From Adenophora triphylla var. japonica (lineage: Eukaryota; Streptophyta; Magnoliopsida; Asterales; Campanulaceae): a stretch of DNA of 64,000 nucleotides. Each line of letters starts with the position of its first letter. The stretch's first letter is position 1. The notes under the pieces were generated by a model. The model worked only from the letters and a program-made list of their open reading frames with translations. It was not told the DNA's origin and ran no database searches. This document shows, in pieces, positions 51,283 to 63,986 of the stretch. The DNA is taken from contig JAFEMH010000525.1 of assembly GCA_022495995.1 (NCBI GenBank), forward strand, positions 419,501-483,500. The letters run 5' to 3'. Made by a program: the position numbers and the translations under genes.

Positions 51283-54000
51283 ATGGTCGGCAATGGAGAT
51301 GTTTTTTCGCTCGCCCGCCGGAGGCTCGGGACAATGGAGTCGACAAGTTTGAATGAGATGACTACGGAGGAATTGAGGGGTGATGCTGGAAGCCGCTCTA
51401 GCTCGGGAGCGTGAAGCTTGTCTCTTAGTTCAAAATGCCAAGTCTCGTGAAGAAGAAGCTCACAACCGATTCGTAGAAGCTATGAGAGCCAAAGGGATTG
51501 CAGTACTTCGTCGAGAGGATGGTTCCTACGAAGAGATTACGGAAGATAGCCACAACGAAATCGGATCCGCTTCACTGCTCACCAAACCACCTAGCTACAA
51601 TACGATGCCTCCCCAGTGAATTACGTTCAGCATTCTCGATCAAGTAGCTTCTACAGAATGGTGGCAAGTGACCAAGGAAGACTCATTCCCCCGTCTTCTC
51701 AAGGGTATGGCCAGGTTATCCAAAGAAGGTGTCGCGAAATGACGGTCGGCCCACAAATTTCTTTGATCTCACTCAAGCTTCTCCAACTCCTAATGCTCCA
51801 AAGACCACAGCTTTCAAAGATGGACCCTGGCTTCGAACCAAATTTTCCCGGCCTCAAGATGTTGTGTATCCGGATGGTTATCGTGGTGTTCAAGATGGTG
51901 TTCGCCAGAATGGTCGCACCGGCTCTCGTAAAATCGATAGTTCAGACGTTGTCTCAAGGTACCAAATAGCAGCCTGCACTCAAGACGCTTTTTCTCAACC
52001 AAAGCAAAGATGTTCCACCCTTACTCGGCATATTTATGGTTCCACCCCCCTTACTCACTCCGTGTGTCACCAGATTATCTTCTTTTGGTCGCACAAAAGT
52101 CCGCCGGCGCAATACAACTCCCGCAATCTCAGTAGGCAATTCAACGGTTATGATATGTATGGGAACAAGATTCCGAGCTCGATTAGCTTGTTGGACAAAG
52201 CAATATTGGAATTCCTAGTACTTTTGGTCTTCCACCAACCGCTTTGCCCGTGGGACCTAATTCTGATTTCCCAATACCGTCGCCAACGGTGGCTCCTGCA
52301 ATTCCTCGCACTTTAAGTTTGGCACCGAAGTAGGCGTATAGCCGCTTGAAACGAGATGCAACAACAGATTGACATGATTAACCGTGGGTTCTAGTGGTCT
52401 TAAAGTCGTGGATCCCGCCCAAGTGACACCTTTGCCGCACAAGTTTTAGATGCCCAAGCTAGATTTTGATGGTACCGCCCGTCCAAAGACGCATGTAGAC
52501 ACTTATGTGATGACAATGGGGGCAATGGGCCGCACTCCCGAATTCATGGCTTCCCACTTCCACCTAACTTTGAAAGGATCGGCACTTACATGGTTTTTAG
52601 CTTTGAAGCAAGAATGCCGTACTACTTGGAGCCGTATAATGTAAGCCTTCCCCGGAGAAGTTCAAGGGTAATTTGGAGTGGCGTACCACGCGGGATGATC
52701 TAGTGGGGACAATTCAAGTTGGATGAGTCAATCACAGTAATTCTACAAGCGTTGGAATGCTAAGCTCAACGAGTTATCGGAGCCAATCCTCCAAGACCGT
52801 AAGGACATCTTTCTATCATGTGTTAAGCCAGCACTTAGAGAAGCCATTGGGAAAGGATGGTACCCAGATCCGCGAGAGATGGTGGGGATGGGAGCAAGGA
52901 GTGAGAATAAGTTGTTTAACCAAACTCCAAGTGCAAACACCACTAACAACAACAAAAGGTGGAAGTTACCGATATCGGGCATCCAATCCTGTCTCAAAGA
53001 ATGGCGCAGAGGAAGAGAACCGGCCAAAGATAATAGTATCAATAATCTTCAAAAGGGAGGTAACAACATGCGTAATGTGATGAGGCTTCCCTTTAAGCCA
53101 CAACCGAGGTTTGATTATTTGGGTATGTCAACGGAGGAAGTTTTTAACGGTTTGCTACGAACTGGCATGATAAAGCCATTGGAGAACTACGCCCTGCTCG
53201 CCACTAATCCTCACATGGATGCTAGCAAGTATTGCCGTTTTCACCAATTTCCAGGCACACTACGAACTCCTGTTTGACTCTCAAGAAGATAATCCAGGGT
53301 TTAGTGGACGACAAGAAGATAGAAAATCTCCTCGCCCGAATATTGTCAACAATACTCCGCCGAACAACAATGTGAACCTTATTGACTTTGAGAATGATTA
53401 TTTTGTTAATGTATTAGAATTTGGGAACCCGTAGTTGGGGATGATAGCAATGGATGTAATGGGGTCGAAACCGATGTAATTTCCTGTTCGATGAAATGAA
53501 AGATAATCTTCGTTATGTTCTCGTATCTCGATGATTTACATGATGTGAATAATATTGTTGAACTTGATGATTACGAAGAACGCTTGATTTGTTAATGCTA
53601 TATCTTCAATGACTCCTAGAGAATCCCCAATCTCCTTGGAGGGAACTCAGAATAGCGGCTAGTTGGGAAACACCTTTGACCATTAATGAGATACGACAAG
53701 CGGCTTGGCCATACCGCAATCACTCGTCCCGCTAACATTATCGTAACTCAAGGAAGCTAGCAAAGAGTTCTTGGTTGACGACCAAGAAGAAGTTAATCTG
53801 TTGACGCGCTCGGGAAGAATGTTGGGAGTAAGTAATCCGCATCCATCCGGAAAAGGGAAAGCTGCGAGTGCTCTAACCCTCGCTCCTCTCAGTAATCCTC
53901 ACAAAGCTAGACGAAGAAGTCTCAGAAGACCCGACATCGACGCAGCTTGAAAAGAACGCAAGCCGATATTTCTTTGTGGTCCCTACTTACATCCTCCTAC
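51283..54000 (+). pseudogene. Element B2 gag, heavily frameshifted
   Basis: Start ATG 51283 (MVGNGDV). Fragments in changing frames match B1 gag: AREREACLLVQNAKSREEEAHNRF (51390), MGAMGRTPEFMASHFHLTLKG (about 52510), MVGMGARSENKLFNQTP (52879), STEEVFNGLLRTGMIKPLENY (about 53130) and a zinc knuckle that begins CRFHQFPG (53233) but is broken by a deletion before the second His/Cys. More than ten 1- or 2-base indels separate the pieces. It ends at the CCTAC where element C entered the B1 copy. Confidence 0.82.
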
Positions 54001-57000
54001 CCTCACAAATTAAAGCCGGAAGAAGCCTTATCCAAGACGAAGGTATCCGTCAACGCTACCCCGGATGAAGCATGTCGCTGATTGGAACGGCTCAAGATGT
54101 GGAATATCATTACTTTCACTGCATCTTGACTTGCACCGCTATGGTGCTAAACATAACGAATCCTTACACATTACGGTGCCTCCGGAGGGACGGTTGATTC
54201 CCCATGTGTTGATAGATAATGGATCGGCCATGAATGTGCTCCCCGCCAAAATGATGAGTATGTTGGACATCAACGCTGCGTAACCTCAAACCCTCTAACC
54301 GCACTATAAAGGCTTATGATTCAACATCCTGGCAAAGTGTTAGTGGATAGTCTCCCTTAATCCGATGTTTGGAGGCAAGGAAATGATGGTGGAGTTTCAA
54401 AGTTATAGACATTCCTGTTACGCTTCTCGGCATTATTGGGTAGACCCCGATCCACAAGATTGGGCCGTAGCTTCCACGCTTCACCAATGCTTAAAGCTCA
54501 GACAAGAGGGTGGCCGACAACCATCTATGGTGATAGTGTTACAATCGGAGAAACCAGTCGCAAATACCTTACCGCAATGGAGATTAAGCTTGACCAAGAA
54601 AATCCGATGCTCGCCGGATTCACAATCGAGAAACCTAAGGGGCAAGTCTCGTACTATAGACCCGACGACATCTTCAAACAAGATTCCTCCCGTGTTGAAA
54701 ATGCTAAGAGGTATGAGCTATATCCTCGGTCCGGGCCGGGAAAACGCCTAACAGTGGATTGTGTAGGCTTGTGTTGCCGCAGCCAAGAGAAATAGGCAAG
54801 GTCCGGGGTATGCCGTGACTAAGGAAGATAAGGTGTATGACAAAACCGAGGCTTTCAAAGAGAAGATGACCTCTCGTGTACACGGTAGAAAGTACAAGAG
54901 GCACCGAAATGCGCCCATACAGCTGGTCTCGAATAAGCACTTTGTCGGAGAGGATGGAGATATGTTTGTTTGTCCCGAGCCAAAGCTTACTCCAAAGAAG
55001 AAAGAATGAAGATGATCCAGAGGTTCGCCAATAGCAAGAATCCGATGAAAGAAATGTTTGATAATTTGCCCAAAAGACAAGGTGTGACCGCCACCTACGA
55101 GAGCAACTACCACTTCGGGGACCCGAATGTGAGAATCAGTTTGAAAAGCTTGCCTTGGATGAACCCACAATATGTAAAATTCGCGGTGCCGACCCCCGCA
55201 GATATTGATGGAGAGTTAGCAGATTTGTTTGAAGAACAGGGCCGTCGAACTCCGCAGCGTGTACGTCTTTGGCGTAAATGAGAGATGGTGCTAAGGAGCC
55301 GATTGATCTGATTGACTTTTCCTCTCGACAAAGTGAAGTGATAGCTATGCTAGAATTCGAGAAGGAATCTAATGTGGAGATAGTCAAGCCGGGAGACCGC
55401 CGCAGTAAGGACCGTGCGCAACCGGACTTCGTTCCGGACCGGCCGCCGACAAAGAGACTATGATTGAAAAGCTAGGAGCTCAAACCCCGTCCTTGTCCTT
55501 CCAAGTCTAAATTCACCCCCGTATCTTGAGTCGCCTCCCGAGTCTCTTGTCATAGAGTTTGAGTCTTCGACCTGGAGTCCGATGTCCTCACGACTGAAAA
55601 CCGTCTTCGAGTTGTAAACACCGTATTTCCCTTTGCTTTAAATAAAGGGGTTGATCTTTCCGAGTACCCCGTGATTGCCAATTTAACAATTGAATGCTTA
55701 ACGAAAAATAATCATCAAGATTTAAAAATAATTAAGCCTAATTCAATTGAAGATAATGCGGACTTAATCGGTGAACAATTTTTAGAAAAAGATTCAAAAG
55801 CAGACTTGTGAGCAAAAGGAAAGCCGGACCCAAGCCGACGACGGTATTAACAACGGTGAACTTGGGAACGGTAGAAGAACCCAAAGAAACGCAGATTGGT
55901 AGCTTCTTCTCCGGAGGTGAGCGGGTTGCTTTTATTGAATTGCTCAAGGAATTTGTGGATGTGTTCGCTTGGTCCTACAAAAAGATATGCCGGGTCGGGA
56001 TGCTTCTATTGTGGAACACCGAATACCTTTGGATCCAGAAATCAAGCCGGTCAAGCGAGAAATTGAGGCGGATAAAACCTGAATGGACCTTACAAGTGAA
56101 AGAAGAAATTGAAAAACTCCTACGGGTAGGCTTCATCAAAGTAATTGAATATCCGACCTGGTTGGCGAACATCGTAACAGTCACCAAAGCAAATGGAAAG
56201 GTTCGAGTACTGCGTAGATTTCCGAGACCTCAATAAGGCTAGTCCTAAAGATGACTTCCCTTTGCCCAACATTGACATGCTAGTGGATGCAACCGCGAAC
56301 TTCGAGGTCAAATCTTTCGTTGATGGTTTTGCGGGTTACAACCGGATTAAGATGGTGAAGAGGATCAAGACAAGACTGGCATTTACAACCCCATAGGGTA
56401 CTTATTGTTACAGTAATGCCATTTGGCTTGAAGAACGCCGGGGCTACCTATCGAGAGAGCGGTCACTACCCTTTTCCATGACATGATCCACCGGGAGATT
56501 GAAGTGTATGTGGATGACATGATTATTCATTCGAAAGGATCGGACGGACTGACATTTCATTGATTTGAGGAAATTCTTTAACGAGACTCGAGAACACTCC
56601 ATGAGGCGAACCCGGCTAAATGTACATTTGGGGTTATTCGAGGTAAAGTTACAGATACACATCAGCGGAGTTCGTCAACCAATTGACCACCATATGTGAG
56701 CCGATCTTCAAGTTTGCTAAAGAAGAATCGGGAAGTGGTGGAGCGAGGAATGCCGGCTAGCTTTTGAAAGGATCAAAGCCTACCTCGTCAATCCTCCCAT
56801 TCTGTCTGCCCACCTCATGGAGACAAGCCTTTACTTCTATATCCCGGAGTCACGGACCACGGCCTACGGGGCTATGCTAGCACAAGAAAAGAAGGATTCA
56901 AAGATTGAGAATGCCATCTATTTCGTCGGTAGTAAATTCCAAGGGAGTGAAGTGAATTACTCTTTGCCCTCGAGAAGACTTGCGCAGCTTTGGTATGGGT

Positions 57001-59041
57001 AGTTGGAAAGCTAAAACTCTATATGCTTTGTCCCACACCGTACACTTAGTCTCCAAGATGGATCCGATCGAGATATCTATTCCAAGGTGACGGAGGAAAC
57101 ATCTCCACCGAGTTGGCAAAATGGACTTTCTTCTGGCAAAATTCGACATCAAATATGTGATTCGCAAATCGATCAAAGGGCGAGGCATTTGCGGACCGGT
57201 TGGCTGAATTCCCTAGTACGAGAAGATCAAGGGCCGGACCTCCGGTTTCCGAGATGAAGGGATCCTCGCTATAGAAAGCGGAAACAAGTCGCGATTATTC
57301 TTTGATGGAGCGGCTAACAAGAAAGGAAATGGCATTGGAATGGTTTTGATAGACCCGAACGACACGCATACTCCCATAGCAATCAAGTTGAATTTCTCGG
57401 TCACCAACAATGCAAGCGAGTACTGAAGCTTGCATAGCCGGTCTAGAAGGCGCCCTTGAGCGACATGTGGAAGAATTGGAAGTGTTCGGTGATTCCCAAA
57501 TGATAATCAACCGAGGCCGCCAACAAATGGAAAATTATAAACCCATGTCTCCGGAAGTACCATGCTTACATCGCGAGAACTCGTCGGCCAATTCAAGGAA
57601 GTATCATTCCGGTTCTTACCGCGGGACAAGAACAGTTCGCGAATGCTCTGGCTACCTTAGCCTCTTTGATGGAAATCCCGAAGGAAAATCAATCGAAGCC
57701 TTTCGGGGTCGGCGAAGAGAAAATCCTGCATATTGTTGTGAGATTGAAATCGAGGCATCGGTGAACCGTGGTACAATCGAGATCTTTCAATACCTCGAGT
57801 GTGGGGAAGCATCCTTTCCTGTGGATCAAGAAGGAGATTCAAAAGAGTACATGCCAAAAGCTTGCGGGCCACTAAAGAAAGGCTAATCGGCGCATGATAT
57901 GTCATACTCGGCAATGAATTATGGAAGAAAAGAGAAGGTTGTCCGCTCCTACTGCATCGGTAAAGAAAAGGCTCAAAGAGTAATGGAAGACGTTCACAAC
58001 GGTGCACAGGACCTCATATGAGCAGCTCGATCCCTCATGCATAGCATCATCGAGTGCAGGTTACTTACGGATCACTATGGAGACGGATTGCATCCATTTC
58101 GTGCGGACTGTGACAAGTGCCAAAGATTTTCCAATGCGAACCACATCCGCCTCACGACTTATCTTGTATGACAACTCAGTGGCCTTTCGCAGCATGGGGT
58201 ATTGATGTCATTGGGAAGATTTCTCCGCTTTCAGGAGCAATGGGCATGCATTTGTATTAGTGGCGAGTGGATTACTTCACGAAATGGGTAGAAGCTGCAT
58301 CTTATAAAGTGCTCACCGCCAGGAAGGTTGCCCGATCCATAAAAGAACAGATCTTCTGCCGCTATGGGGTCCCGAACGAGATTATTTCGATAATGGCACT
58401 CATTTCGAGGAGAAAATGATCGGTTGCTCACGAATCTGAGTCAAGCACCACAAATCTTCACCGTGCAGGCCACGGACAAAGCAATTGTTGAAGCTGCCAA
58501 TAAGAACTTGGAAAGGATCATAAAGAAGATGGCGAGCGAGGACGAGATTGGCCGAAAAGTTGCACTTAGCATTGTGGGGCTATCGCACTTCGATCCGAGC
58601 TGCCACGGGTGCAACCCCATATGCTCGACTTACGAGAATGGAGGCCGTCATGCCCATTGAGTTAGAAATTCCTTCCGTCGGGGTCTTACTCGAAAATGAG
58701 GTGAACGAGATCGAATGGCTCCAAAGTCGATATAATGAGTTGGCTCTACTAGATGAGCGCGAGACTAAAAGCCATGGAGCATAACGGGGCATACCGAGAG
58801 AAGAATGGCCCGTGCCTTCGATAAGAAAGTGAAACCCAAGGATATCAAAGTCGGTGATCTTGGTTCTTAAAATGAAGCCCTCAAATCAAAGCGGTGCGTT
58901 GGGCAAGTGGGCACCCATTTGTGTCGGACCGTTCTGGTAAAGAAAGTATTCTCCGGAGGAGCTATGCATTGTCGAGACTTGGATGGCAACCCATTTACTG
59001 CACCCGTCAACGGCGACAAGTTGCGGAGGTATTTTGTATGA
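54001..59041 (+). pseudogene. Element B2 pol, heavily frameshifted
   Basis: Protease VLIDNGSAMNVLPAKMM (about 54205). The linker with the G-patch-like part is degraded. RT: EEIEKLLRVGFIKVIEYPTW (about 56105), DDFPLPNIDMLVDATANF, VYVDDM (about 56505). RNase H at 56817-57100, aRNase H at about 57290-57530 (FFDGAANKKGNGIGMV, ALERHVEELEVFGDSQMI), integrase from about 57890 to KLRRYFV, TGA 59039. Its ORFs are all shorter than 160 codons because of single-base indels. The order is identical to B1. Confidence 0.83.
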
Positions 59042-59099
59042 TCGAGTCTTTCCCCTCTAAAAAAAATATAAAAAAAATGAATAAATAAAAGCGCAACAA

Positions 59100-59365
59100 A
59101 ATTGTCCCGAGATGAGGCGAAAACCTCTCAAAAGGCGAGTCCATGCAAAAATAAGGGACGCGCCGGTGCTAAAGAATATACCCAACTAGACCGAAAACCC
59201 AAAAGAGGGCGGTCTAGGTAAAAAACGAGGTTGCACCATTTCCCCCTTCTATCTTCCCCTTTCTTAAACACTAAAGTCAATTGAGTCGAACTACGAGAGA
59301 CTGAGCCCCTTAGTTCTCTTACAAAAGGGGAACGTAGGCAACCATTTGTGGTTCGGTCTAAAATT
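59100..59365. promoter_or_regulatory. Conserved non-coding block between pol and the antisense gene (B2)
   Basis: Landmarks CGCCGGTGCTAAAGAATATA, GGTTGCACCATTTCC, GAACTACGAGAGACTGAGCC and AAAAGGGGAACGTAGGCAACC match B1, C and D. The second motif GATGAGTTCAAGCACGG is at 59454-59470. Confidence 0.6.
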
Positions 59366-59638
59366 GCTGCAAAAATCCCTCTTTTTACCAAAATGCGTTT
59401 TGATTACAGTCCCAAGGCTTTTCAAAGGATCATTTTGAGTTAATATTCTTTTTGATGAGTTCAAGCACGGCCTACTTTTTGACTCAAAAAGTATGTTGCG
59501 AATAAAAGAAAACATTGATAACATCTATTACATGCATTAAGTAATCAAAGGGTACTCGGTTTTCATACGAGATAATTCCTACTCTCAAGACATAAAGCAA
59601 AGAGTCTCAAAACTCTCGAAGTAAAAGAAAATGTGTGT

Positions 59639-61204
59639 CTAGATACTCGTCCCCACTCCCGAATTTGCTCCTCTATCCTTCCTCTTTCTCGGTCCCCGGG
59701 AGGTCTTTGGCTTAGGAATGTCAAACAAGTCGGTTTGAGCCCGTCCCAATTCAGGAATAACTCGCGGCGGCGGTTCAATCGAGACCAATCTCTCTCGGCG
59801 GCCCTAGCAATCCTCGCTTGCTGCAACGCCTCTCTGCGAGCTCTCATCTCTGGATCATTCCTTAAAGCGGCTCTCAGGATCTCTTGCCTCTCATAATCGT
59901 CGGCGGCATTGCCGGTGACATTGTCGAGGTTTCCTCGTGCCTCTATATCTACGAGATTTCGGTGGACAGAGAGTCTGCTCCCAGTATTCCGGCGGCGAGT
60001 CTACATAGCTAAGCGCACGAGAACCACGATGCTCCTCATACCAATCCAGATACTCTGTGGTCGAGAAATGTAAATCCTCTAGGCTGCCAGGAAGGAGCAC
60101 ACGAGTGGGAAGAAAGCCCTCCGAAAAGATCTGCAAAAAGCTGTATAGCACAGGGCTCGGTCATGGACATCGGAACAGTATCGAGTCACCGGTCTCTCCC
60201 TCGAGGCTCGTATGATCTGCGAGGATACTTATCTTGTCTGCTCACCAATGATGGGACACGAAAGAGGATACATGCAAACCGGGCAACCGGACTACTCTTA
60301 TCCATCACTGAATATCTCTCATGGTGCAGTATATTCCAAGCGGGAATCCAGCTCGGATCGGTGGTGGTGTGCAGTGACAACCTCATATGCCAACTATCAA
60401 CAACCTCATCCCTCATCGGCTGCGTGGCCGGAGTCACCCATGGCATTGCCGTCCGACTCTGCGGTAATGGCCCGATCAGGTGTAACCTCTCGAGAGAACC
60501 ACGGAGATAATAAGCTGAGAGCTGCTGCTCCCATAAAGTCGATCCCCACCTGCTAGCTGTCAATACAGTGATAAGTCTCGGCCCGGCGACGGTGGTACAA
60601 CATCCATCTCTCCTTGGCCGAACGAATTTGTGAGAATCTATACCCCGGTCACCTCTCATTTGCCTAACGATCTCCAACAAAGTGCTTGAGCGGACCCAGA
60701 CATACCGCGAAATAGTAAGCCGAAGCGGTGTGAACGGCATGAACATATCGAGTGGTAGAAAGGTCAAACGGATCGGGACGGGACGGGCGCAACCTAACCA
60801 TCCGAGTCAAATCTATGGACCCATCACCCGAGAATCAAAGGCAATACACGATCCGCGAGCGAGAGATAAAAAGTCGGACAAGCTGCTCCTCAACCAACCG
60901 GCTGTCCCGTGGGAATGCTACGGTGGCCGCCTTACCCAAGCACATCAACGCCCTGAAGTCTTCCATAGTTGGGGTCGGGTAATTGTATGACAAAGAGAAT
61001 GCATGACACTCGGAATCCCGAAGCAAGATGCGGCCGAAGCAAATCCCGATCAACCCTCCAATCTTTCAAGGACCAAATGCAAGGCATCTTGTACCGCTTG
61101 TCGATGATACTTCTATGTTGCCTCAGATGAAATCCCCAAATTTCGACGAAGTCCCGATGAAATTGGCACTCCCGGGAAGCAATCTCTTGGTTATAATGTT
61201 CCAT
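59639..61204 (-). pseudogene. Antisense DUF7745-like gene of element B2, heavily frameshifted
   Basis: Start ATG 61204 (MEHYNQEIASREC). Pieces in several frames keep the family order: DWRVDRDLLRPH, NYPTPTMEDFRALMCLGKA, a damaged LAETY core, WDSTLWEQQ...LSAYYL, WIPAWN, RVPSLVSRQDKYP, EYLDWYEEHRG and a tail ending near TAG 59639. At least eight indels are seen. The palindrome pair lies 146 bp upstream of the ATG, as in B1 and C. Confidence 0.6.
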
Positions 61205-61349
61205 TGCAGCAAAAAGCGTTAGTCTTGACCAAAGAAATCGATTATCCGCCAAATAAGGGCTACTGGGCTTTCTCTGCTAAGAAGACGGTGGCTAACGAGA
61301 ATGGAGCACTGGACCGACTTTGAAAAGAACACTGTCACGAGCCTCCCTA

Positions 61350-61395
61350 AGTCGTGCGACGAAGAAGCCAAACAGACACGACATGTCGGGCGACA
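61350..61395 (-). promoter_or_regulatory. Palindrome pair upstream of the B2 antisense gene
   Basis: AGTCGTGCGACG 61350-61361 and TGTCGGGCGACA 61384-61395 are spaced 34 bp. The sequences equal the B1 pair at 35404 and 35439. Confidence 0.55.
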
Positions 61396-61804
61396 TACTT
61401 TGGTTGATAGCGAGACGGGGTGGAAAAACTGCGGTGATTACCCCGAGCATTTTCCGACTTCGCCGTCGCCGATATACCCCTTACCCTCATATACATACCC
61501 TTGAAAATATACGTGAGAGGACCCCTACTATACACACTTACCTAAAACAATCCCAAAACACCATACATAAACCCGACAAAGCTGATCTTTAACCCAATAA
61601 TTGCGTTCGCTTTCCCGGAACAGACAGATTCACGCAAACCAAGCTAACATATAGTAATCTTTGCTAACAAGATAGGCTTATTCAAGTGTAGCGCGTTGGA
61701 GTTGTTGTTTTACCCCCGCAGGTACAATAATCAATTGAGTCTCGACGACTGGACCTCCGACCAAACTGGAGAAGAAAGAACAAAACAAAAAAAAGCATGC
61801 GTAT
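61396..61804 (+). other. Non-coding 3' region of B2 before the minisatellite
   Basis: It aligns with B1 35460-35800 (GACAGATTC, GCAAACCAAGCTAACATA, GTTGTTTTACCCCCGCAGGTAC). The CCCGCAGGTAC string resembles a splice acceptor. No ORF is supported. Confidence 0.4.
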
Positions 61805-62325
61805 CTGTGACAGCCCCAAGAAGAACTCAACAATACCAGAAACCAAGAAAAGCCTCTCAAGCAGAGCCAAACCAAAGGAAAAAGCCTCTCTAGCGGAGCC
61901 CACCAAGAAGAAAAGCCTCTCAAGCGAGGAGCCAAGAAAAGCCTCTCGACGGAGCAAACCCAGAAAAGCCTCTCTAGCGGAGCACACAAAGAAGAAAAGC
62001 CTCTCTAGCAGAGCACACAAAGAAGAAAAGCCTCTCAAGCAGAGCCAAACCAAAGGAAAAAGCCTCTCTAGCGGAGCCCACCAAGAAGAAAAGCCTCTCA
62101 AGCAGAGCCAAACCAAGAAAAGCCTCTCAAGCAGAGCCAAACCCAGAAAAGCCTCTCTAGCGGAGCACACAAAGAAGAAAAGCCTCTCTAGCACACAAAG
62201 AAGAAAAGCCTCTCTAGCGGAGCACACAAAGAAGAAAAGCCTCTCTAGCGGAGCCCACCAAGAAGAAAAGCCTCTCAGGCGAGCCAAACCCAAGAAAAGC
62301 CTCTCAAGCGGAGCCTGACGAAGTC
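61805..62325. repeat. Minisatellite, ~27-32 bp units, about 16 copies (B2)
   Basis: The unit core is AAAAGCCTCTCTAGCGGAGC, followed by ACACAAAGAAG or CAAACC variants. The 252-codon minus-strand ORF across it is a repeat artefact. It sits between antisense promoter and 3' LTR, as in the other elements. Confidence 0.92.
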
Positions 62326-62397
62326 GCGAGGTAAGCACAGCAAAGGTATGAAGACACATCTCTACCCCTTTCTTGCTTGTAGTCAGTATTGGTAATT

Positions 62398-62587
62398 CCG
62401 AACTACGATTTGGCTTGATTCCCTTCTTAAAGGGATACATAGGAATCCTTTCTCAGAAAGGTCCAGCCATAATTTTCCCCTTCTTACCCTTCTAGCCCTT
62501 CACCTTAACCCCAGCCGCTCATTGAGATTGGGTCTTATTTTATCGACAACCCCACTTTTTCCAAAAGTGACGTTGCCGAGGAGGCTC
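62398..62587 (+). promoter_or_regulatory. Conserved pre-LTR block of B2 with polypurine tract
   Basis: GAACTACGATTTGGCTTGAT, GGGATACATAGGAATCCTTT, AGGTCCAGCC, then TGACGTTGCCGAGGAGGCTC directly before the LTR at 62588. Confidence 0.65.
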
Positions 62588-63986
62588 TGTAAGTACGCCA
62601 ATCAATTCGCAACCTTTTCGATGCATTTTAATATAATAAAAGCGCATTAAGGGCGTTTTGGTAAATTCGGCCTATCCGAGACTTCCGGAAAGCGTTCCAT
62701 GATTTTCCCGCGAAGGAAGTACCTTTTGGTACATCATTGAAGCCAAAGGGCCCCTTGGGAATAAAACCTGTTGGACCTTTTGGGTATTTTCCCGAATGTT
62801 CCGAAGCTGGTTTTGGCGCCAAAAACGGTTGAGCCACCTTGTGTCACGCGACAACTTGAGGCATGGAAAGTGGACGCGTAAGGTCGTGCGACATACTAAG
62901 GCAGCCAACTGCAGCCTATAAATAAGACCCTCCCCCTCATTGAAATGAGATCCGAATTCTAGCCTACTGTTACTCTGCCAAAATAGCAGTGTAACGAGCG
63001 TCCCAAGCACAAAACCTCTCTCTCTCCTACCTTCCAACCCACTAATCCCTCTCATCCAAACCCAATTCTCTACCTACACCAATTGGAACCCTTGGATCAG
63101 AGCTATGAGATCTACAACGAAGAATTGAAGGATTCTATATCTGACTAGATATAGAATTCGTGGAATCAACAAGGGTAATAATTCCCTAACCCTCTCTCTC
63201 TCTCTCTCTCTCTCTCATTTAATTCCTTGCAATTTTATAGTTCTATTTTGTTTGGATTCAGTAATCAGATCCTAGCTATCTGAATTCTTTGAATCCCAAT
63301 CGCAATCTCTCTGTTTAACTTGCATAGATTGTGTAATTGAGCTCATATTGATTGATTTGGTTAAATTTGGTGTTTGAGCCCCCGAGGGGGTGTGGATCTA
63401 CCCATATCCACACTCCACTGGTCGATTTGATGTTGTTTATGTTTTTCGTTCATAATTCGGCTTGTTAATTAGATACGTATAGCTTACATTAATTTACGAG
63501 TTCATATTGTGAGGTTTTACGCAGAAGGCTCATATGTGTCCACGCGACACCTTCGTCCCCCAAGTGATCTGTGTCACGCGACACATGTGGTCAGCTTTGT
63601 ACGATGTGTCATGCGACACACATGACCCATCTGCAGTGACTCTTTTCCTTTGTAATCTGTTCTAGTTTGTTTGTATCAGGGATGTGGCCTCCCTAAATAA
63701 TGGGCTCACAATATGTAATTTCTCGTTTCATAATTAATAAGATGCATTTTATCACATTTCGTTTATTATCGATATTTGCACACACTTTGGATTTACTTGG
63801 ATGTGTTTGATTGAAAGACTCGTCTATGGACGAGGCGTGTTGGGTGAACTCTCGGTTCTTCCCAACACGTAACCTGACCCCCGAACTCATGTTTTCTCTC
63901 CAAAACAAAGGTTTTCAATGTTTCCTCTTAAAACGGCGTGGCGACTCCTACTTTTTCCTAATTTCGAGCGAGCGCGCACATTTTCA
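62588..63986 (+). repeat. 3' LTR of B2 (1399 bp)
   Basis: TGTAAGTACGCC...CACATTTTCA. Palindromes are at 62842 and 62882, TATAAATA at 62917-62924 (23-base gap), CT microsatellite at about 63190-63217 and palindromes near 63540-63620. Differences from the 5' LTR are mostly single-base indels and CAG/CTG versus CG changes. Confidence 0.95.

Larger units (their letters stand above)
48555..63986 (+). mobile_element. Element B2: full-length Tat/Ogre-like element, same family as B1
   Basis: 5' LTR 48555-49948, PBS 49951, leader, gag 51283-54000, pol to 59041, conserved block, antisense DUF7745-like gene 59639-61204, minisatellite, pre-LTR block, 3' LTR 62588-63986. The flanks AACGG (48550-48554) and AGCGG (63987-63991) are a near-perfect duplication, and the D RT sequence resumes after it. 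No other element interrupts it; it preserves the unoccupied C target site at 54000. Its frames are ruined by many 1-base indels although the LTRs remain similar, an odd mix (see findings). Confidence 0.92.

Noticed and set aside
61682..62440. 252-codon minus-strand and 173-codon plus-strand ORFs
   Set aside because: Both are translations of the B2 minisatellite; repetitive residues only.
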